Both the position numbers and the translations under genes were made by a program. A stretch of DNA of 48,614 nt from an uncultured Parabacteroides sp. (lineage in GTDB: Bacteria > Bacteroidota > Bacteroidia > Bacteroidales > Tannerellaceae), in NCBI GenBank assembly GCA_949298575.1, contig CASFXH010000018.1:1-48614 (forward strand), read 5' to 3'. Shown here one piece after another: positions 44,982 through 48,614 of this stretch. Under the pieces are notes generated by a model. It ran no database searches, was not told the DNA's origin, and was given only the letters and a program-made list of their open reading frames with translations. Position 1 is the stretch's first letter. Each line of letters starts with the position of its first letter.

Positions 44982-46079
44982 ATGAAAAAGATGCTTACAT
45001 TAGCCGCCTCGGCCCTCTTGCTGGTCGCGTGCGGCGAGAAACCGGGTTACACGATCACCGGTACGGTCAACAATCCTGAATTGAATGGGAAATGGGTCTA
45101 CTTGACCTCTTATGGTACGCCCGACGCCGCGGCGCTCGACAGCGCGCAAATCAGCGACGGGCAATTCACCCTCACCGGCACCCAAGCCAACGCTCGCCTG
45201 TGCGAACTGAAAGTCAATACGGGCAACGCGAACGAGCGGGGTTATCAAACCGTCTTTGTCCTGGAAAACGGACAGTTGCAAGCGAAATTGGACGCGAAGT
45301 CATCAGCCGTCAACGGCACGGCGGAGAACGACGCCTTCACCAGCCTGAACACGAGCCTGGAGGCGCTTTTCCAGGATGTCGATAAGCTGAGCGAGGAAAG
45401 CCGTTCGGAAGACAAAGCCCTCGCCGAGGCCGCGACCCAAAAGCTCGAGGAGCTCTCGAAACAAGAGATCGCCCAAATCACCGCTTACATCAAGGCCAAC
45501 ACCAACAAGCTCTCCGCCGCGAAGCTCTTTGTCGAGAACAACTACTCGATGGCCGAAGCCGACTTGTTCGCGATCGTCGACCAAGCGGATAGCCTCTTCA
45601 AGAGCGCTCCCCGCATGGCCAAGCTCCTCCCCGTGATCGAGGCGAAAAGGAACGTGGCTGTCGGCAAGAAGTTCGCGGACTTCGAGATGAGCGACCTGAA
45701 CGGCAAGACCCGCAAGCTCTCCGAGTACGTCGGCAACGGCAAGATCGTCTTGATCGACTTCTGGGCCAGCTGGTGTCCTCCCTGCCGCCGCGACATGCCA
45801 AACGTCGTCGAAGTTTATAAGCAATACAAGAACAAAGGCTTCGATATCGTAGGCGTTTCCTTGGACAGCAAGAAAGACGCGTGGGAAAAAGGCGTGAAAG
45901 ACCTGAACATCACATGGACACAACTGTCCGATTTGCAAGGCTGGAAAAACGCGGCCGCCCAACTGTATGGCGTCAACAGCATCCCGCAGACCGTCCTGGT
46001 CGACAAGGATGGCACGATCATCGCGAAAGGCCTGCACGGCAAGGAAGTCGGCGAGAAACTGGCGGAATTGCTAAAATAA
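44982..46079 (+). CDS. TlpA-like thioredoxin lipoprotein
   Basis: 365 residues. Lipoprotein signal ends LLLVACG. A DUF4369-like domain ('TITGTVNNPELNGKWVYLTS') is followed by a helical linker and a thioredoxin fold with 'DFWASWCPPCRRDMPNVV' (C265, C268) and 'NSIPQTVLVDKDG'. The CPPC site is typical of thiol reductases acting on exported proteins. Same domain plan as the protein at 32640, so they are likely paralogues. Single gene by its own promoter and a hairpin after it. Confidence 0.92.
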   Translation: MKKMLTLAASALLLVACGEKPGYTITGTVNNPELNGKWVYLTSYGTPDAAALDSAQISDGQFTLTGTQANARLCELKVNTGNANERGYQTVFVLENGQLQAKLDAKSSAVNGTAENDAFTSLNTSLEALFQDVDKLSEESRSEDKALAEAATQKLEELSKQEIAQITAYIKANTNKLSAAKLFVENNYSMAEADLFAIVDQADSLFKSAPRMAKLLPVIEAKRNVAVGKKFADFEMSDLNGKTRKLSEYVGNGKIVLIDFWASWCPPCRRDMPNVVEVYKQYKNKGFDIVGVSLDSKKDAWEKGVKDLNITWTQLSDLQGWKNAAAQLYGVNSIPQTVLVDKDGTIIAKGLHGKEVGEKLAELLK

Positions 46080-46094
46080 CCGGCGACGATTCGC

Positions 46095-46115
46095 GGCCTC
46101 CAAAATTCGGAGGCC
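46095..46115 (+). terminator. Hairpin after the second TlpA gene
   Basis: GGCCTCC (46095-46101) pairs with GGAGGCC (46109-46115), about 15 bases after the stop. No T run follows, so it is a weak terminator or mRNA 3' structure. Confidence 0.45.
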
Positions 46116-46120
46116 TCACT

Positions 46121-46152
46121 GTTGCGAGGGTTAATTATAAATTCTATCTTTG
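46121..46152 (+). promoter_or_regulatory. Promoter for the NifU-like/GGGtGRT operon
   Basis: GTTG (46121-46124), 20 bases, TATCTTTG (46145-46152): among the closest matches to the Bacteroidetes consensus in the window, as expected for strong expression. Confidence 0.7.
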
Positions 46153-46153
46153 T

Positions 46154-46195
46154 GCGGGCCTTTCAGAAGGCGGACGAACCAAGGGAAAGGCCCGC
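46154..46195 (+). promoter_or_regulatory. 5' leader hairpin
   Basis: GCGGGCCTTTC (46154-46164) is matched exactly by GAAAGGCCCGC (46185-46195) around a 20-base loop. It lies at or just after the expected transcript start, so it would cap the mRNA or act as a regulatory structure. I recognise no known riboswitch. About 50 nt remain to the ATG. Confidence 0.5.
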
Positions 46196-46247
46196 GACAA
46201 TTTGACATAAAGGTTTTTATTATCACTTAATATAATAATTAGCGATT

Positions 46248-46940
46248 ATGGTTTATTCACAAGAAGTACAGCACATGTGTGTTGTTAAGAAGGGTGCGAA
46301 TCACCCTTGCGCTCCGATTCCAGAAGAGGGAAAATGGGTGAGAGCGACTCAAATCACAGACATCTCCGGTTTGACTCACGGTATCGGCTGGTGCGCCCCG
46401 AAACAAGGTGCTTGCAAGCTGACCTTGAACGTGAAAGATGGTGTCATCCAGGAAGCCTTGGTGGAGACACTCGGTTGCTCGGGCATGACCCACTCCGCGG
46501 CGATGGCCTCGGAAATCCTGCCGGGTAAAACCATTTTGGAAGCCTTGAATACCGACTTGGTTTGCGACGCGATCAACACGGCAATGCGCGAGTTGTTCCT
46601 GCAAATCGTTTACGGTCGTACGCAATCCGCGTTCTCGGAAGGTGGTTTGGTCATTGGCGCGTCCTTGGAAGACTTGGGCAAAGGCTTGCGTAGCCAAATC
46701 GGTACGATGTTCGGTACGGTCGCGAAAGGTACCCGTTACCTGGAAATGGCTGAGGGCTATTGCACCCGTATGGGCTTGGACGAGAACAACGAAGTCATCG
46801 GTTACGAGTTCGTTCACCTGGGCAAGTTCATGGATATGGTAAAGAAAGGGATGGACGCGAACGAAGCGCTCGAGAAAGCGAAAGGTTCTTATGGCCGCTT
46901 CAAAGATGCCGTAAAATATATCGATCCTCGAAATGAATAA
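46248..46940 (+). CDS. NifU-like iron-sulfur cluster scaffold-type protein
   Basis: 230 residues. Contains a NifU-N-like segment: 'GIGWCAPKQGACKLTLNVKDGVIQEALVETLGCSGMTHSAAMASEILPGKTILEAL', with cysteines where scaffold proteins bind iron. The N-terminal 'MCVVKKGANHPCAP' adds two more cysteines. It lacks a NifU C-terminal domain. Family members are usually annotated as iron-sulfur assembly scaffolds; whether this one makes clusters is unproven. It overlaps the next gene by 8 bp and travels with the GGGtGRT protein. Codon use is that of highly expressed genes. Confidence 0.82.
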   Translation: MVYSQEVQHMCVVKKGANHPCAPIPEEGKWVRATQITDISGLTHGIGWCAPKQGACKLTLNVKDGVIQEALVETLGCSGMTHSAAMASEILPGKTILEALNTDLVCDAINTAMRELFLQIVYGRTQSAFSEGGLVIGASLEDLGKGLRSQIGTMFGTVAKGTRYLEMAEGYCTRMGLDENNEVIGYEFVHLGKFMDMVKKGMDANEALEKAKGSYGRFKDAVKYIDPRNE

Positions 46941-47124
46941 GAAAACATTGACATACGTCCTGCTGGGCCTTTGCGCGATTACCGTCGTAGCTTCGGCGAT
47001 CGCTTATTTCGTGATCAAGCCTGATCGCCCTTGGCTGGCGTTCTTCGTGGCCTGCTGCGGAGGTGTGTTGGTTTTCAATTTCCTGATTTCATTATTCCTA
47101 ATAAACAAGAATCTAAAAAAGTAA
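46933..47124 (+). CDS. Small two-helix membrane protein
   Basis: 63 residues: two hydrophobic helices (about 6-27 and 34-57) separated by a 'IKPDRPW' turn, with lysines at both ends. It overlaps the NifU-like gene by 8 bp and ends 6 bp before the GGGtGRT gene, so translation is coupled. No family recognised. It could tether its neighbours to the membrane, but that is inference. Confidence 0.75.
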   Translation: MNKKTLTYVLLGLCAITVVASAIAYFVIKPDRPWLAFFVACCGGVLVFNFLISLFLINKNLKK

Positions 47125-47130
47125 TAGAAT

Positions 47131-48132
47131 ATGGCTTTATTTGAAAGTTATGATCGCAGAATCGATAATATCAACGCGGTTCTGAAAGAATACGGTATCA
47201 ACAGCATTGAGGAGGCAAAGGAAATTTGCGCCGCTAAAGGTATCGATCCCTACACGATGTGTAAGGAAACTCAACCCATCTGCTTCGAGAACGCATGTTG
47301 GGCTTATGTCGTAGGCGCGGCTATCGCGATCAAGAAAGGCTGCACGAACGCCGCTGACGCCGCCGAGGCGATCGGTATCGGATTGCAAGCGTTCTGTATC
47401 AAGGGTTCTGTCGCCGACGATCGTAAGGTCGGTATCGGTCACGGAAACTTGGCCGCCCGCTTGTTGAGAGAAGAGACCAAGTGCTTCGCGTTCTTGGCGG
47501 GTCACGAGTCGTTCGCGGCCGCTGAAGGCGCGATCAAGATCGCCGAGATGGCCAACAAGGTTCGTAAAGAGCCACTTCGCGTCATCTTGAATGGTTTGGG
47601 CAAGGATGCCGCTAAGATCATCTCCCGCATCAACGGTTTCACCTACGTACAGACACAATTCGACTATATGACAGGTGAGGTAAACGTGGTTTCGGAGACT
47701 CCGTACTCAACTGGTCTGCGCGCGAAAGTAAAATGCTATGGCGCGGACGACGTTCGTGAGGGCGTAGCGATTATGTGGAAAGAGGATGTCGACGTATCCA
47801 TCACGGGTAACTCAACCAACCCGACTCGTTTCCAACACCCGGTAGCCGGCACGTATAAGAAAGAACGTGTATTGGCTGGCAAGCCTTACTTCTCGGTAGC
47901 TTCCGGTGGTGGTACGGGACGTACTTTGCACCCGGATAACATGGCGGCCGGCCCAGCTTCATACGGCATGACCGACACCATGGGCCGTATGCACTCCGAC
48001 GCCCAATTCGCTGGTTCTTCATCAGTTCCCGCTCACGTGGAGATGATGGGCTTCCTCGGTATGGGCAACAACCCGATGGTCGGCGCCACGGTTGCCGTAG
48101 CGGTCGCTATCGAAGAGGCGATGAAGAAGTAA
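47131..48132 (+). CDS. GGGtGRT family protein
   Basis: 333 residues with the family signature 'SVASGGGTGRTLHPDNMAAGPASYG'. The N-terminal part has cysteines in 'ICAAKGIDPYTMCKETQPICFENACW', and a glycine-rich 'KVGIGHGNLAARLL' follows. No characterised reaction is known to me for this family. It follows the NifU-like gene, and the pair is a recurrent arrangement in anaerobes as far as I recall. Codon use suggests high expression. Terminator follows. Confidence 0.9.
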   Translation: MALFESYDRRIDNINAVLKEYGINSIEEAKEICAAKGIDPYTMCKETQPICFENACWAYVVGAAIAIKKGCTNAADAAEAIGIGLQAFCIKGSVADDRKVGIGHGNLAARLLREETKCFAFLAGHESFAAAEGAIKIAEMANKVRKEPLRVILNGLGKDAAKIISRINGFTYVQTQFDYMTGEVNVVSETPYSTGLRAKVKCYGADDVREGVAIMWKEDVDVSITGNSTNPTRFQHPVAGTYKKERVLAGKPYFSVASGGGTGRTLHPDNMAAGPASYGMTDTMGRMHSDAQFAGSSSVPAHVEMMGFLGMGNNPMVGATVAVAVAIEEAMKK

Positions 48133-48153
48133 ATCATTCGAACATTTATATTA

Positions 48154-48189
48154 AACTCCCGTAATCCATTTGGTTACGGGAGTTTTTTT
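48154..48189 (+). terminator. Terminator after the GGGtGRT gene
   Basis: AACTCCCGTAA (48154-48164) pairs with TTACGGGAGTT (48174-48184), followed by seven T in total. Confidence 0.92.
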
Positions 48190-48257
48190 ATTCATGTCGC
48201 TTTCCCTCGTTTTCCCACAAAGTATTAATAAGCAATCATAATTTCCAACCCAATAAG

Positions 48258-48614
48258 TCATTCCCCATTTTTGCCCGCAAAAGATGCTGCTACCACCTTC
48301 CGGATTTTCTGCCAACTCGGCATCTGTTTGAGCTCCCTGCGTATCGGTGCATCATATAGCAGGAACAGCAAAAGGAGCAAGATGCAGGCGTACGCCGTCC
48401 ATCCGTAGATTTGCTTGACGCTGATCTCAGTCATTTGAGACAAGAAAGTTTCCATATAGTGCGGTATGTTGATTGACATCCGGCTGGAAACCACGTTGTC
48501 TATGGCTGCTCCATAACGTGTCACATTGTCGGGAAGAAAATACTTCAAACCACGAGTGTAAATGGCAGCACCAATCACACCGCCCATGACCATGTGCAGC
48601 ATATTGAACACAGA
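48258..48614 (-). CDS. Membrane protein, C-terminal part (possible MFS transporter)
   Basis: The frame runs off the right edge; the apparent start near 48611 is only a GTG inside a longer gene. About 118 residues are visible: a glycine-rich hydrophobic helix ('MVMGGVIGAAIY'), a polar loop of about 60 residues, a strongly hydrophobic helix ('AYACILLLLLFLLY') and a basic cytoplasmic tail. The pattern fits the last helices of a DHA2-type multidrug transporter, but I cannot confirm it. Less GC-rich than its neighbours. Confidence 0.5.
   Translation of the reverse strand, partial: SVFNMLHMVMGGVIGAAIYTRGLKYFLPDNVTRYGAAIDNVVSSRMSINIPHYMETFLSQMTEISVKQIYGWTAYACILLLLLFLLYDAPIRRELKQMPSWQKIRKVVAASFAGKNGE

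Overview
This window comes from a Bacteroidales genome. The left edge carries the 5' end of a 16S rRNA gene on the minus strand, and its opening bases (including AAGTCGAGGGGCAGC) fit the Tannerellaceae/Porphyromonadaceae side of the order. Coding sequence is GC-rich for Bacteroidales. Shine-Dalgarno sites are mostly absent, and promoters follow the Bacteroidetes TTTG / TAnnTTTG plan, often in a TAnnTTCGCG form. A GC-rich Tannerella-like organism is my inference; no species is established.

Layout. 1-480: 16S 5' end and its promoter. 482-7062: an exported two-domain DUF1080 lipoprotein, a large outer-membrane barrel with a TonB-plug-like region, and a GH92 alpha-mannosidase lipoprotein, i.e. 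surface glycan and envelope functions. 7192-10514: cupin lipoprotein divergent from an AraC regulator that is followed by an amino-acid permease. 10515-10939: a 43-bp tandem repeat array. 10940-13367: DUF6261 protein and PhoH. 14110-24355: a long same-strand run, serB, Dabb, C_GCAxxG_C_C, pepP, rlmD, mltF, then a thiamine group thiD, tenI-like, thiE, thiC. 24464-31408: three related membrane-anchored coiled-coil/HTH proteins (two with TPRs) interleaved with two secreted beta-propeller lipoproteins. 31409-31773: a leader with four palindromes spaced exactly 41 bp apart. 31774-36724: second DUF6261 protein, TlpA-like thioredoxin lipoprotein, small outer-membrane barrel and fused CcsBA cytochrome c synthetase. 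36820-40836: PPi-dependent phosphofructokinase, FucP-type permease with a sugar mutarotase, ferritin. 40925-44826: short AraC protein, a 41-bp palindromic repeat array, a copper ATPase fused to a CopZ-like domain, and an AraC regulator carrying a metal-binding-like CxxC domain. 44982-48132: second TlpA lipoprotein and a NifU-like / small membrane protein / GGGtGRT operon. The right edge cuts a membrane protein gene.

The most unusual material is non-coding. Three intergenic arrays with periods of 41-43 bp have unrelated sequences. The two tandem arrays each start beside the 3' end of the upstream gene with an inverted copy of the unit. Two of the three arrays precede the two DUF6261 paralogues. 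The duplicated TPR-HTH plus beta-propeller cassettes look like an envelope-spanning sensing arrangement, and the copper locus appears to fuse three metal-binding modules into regulator and pump.
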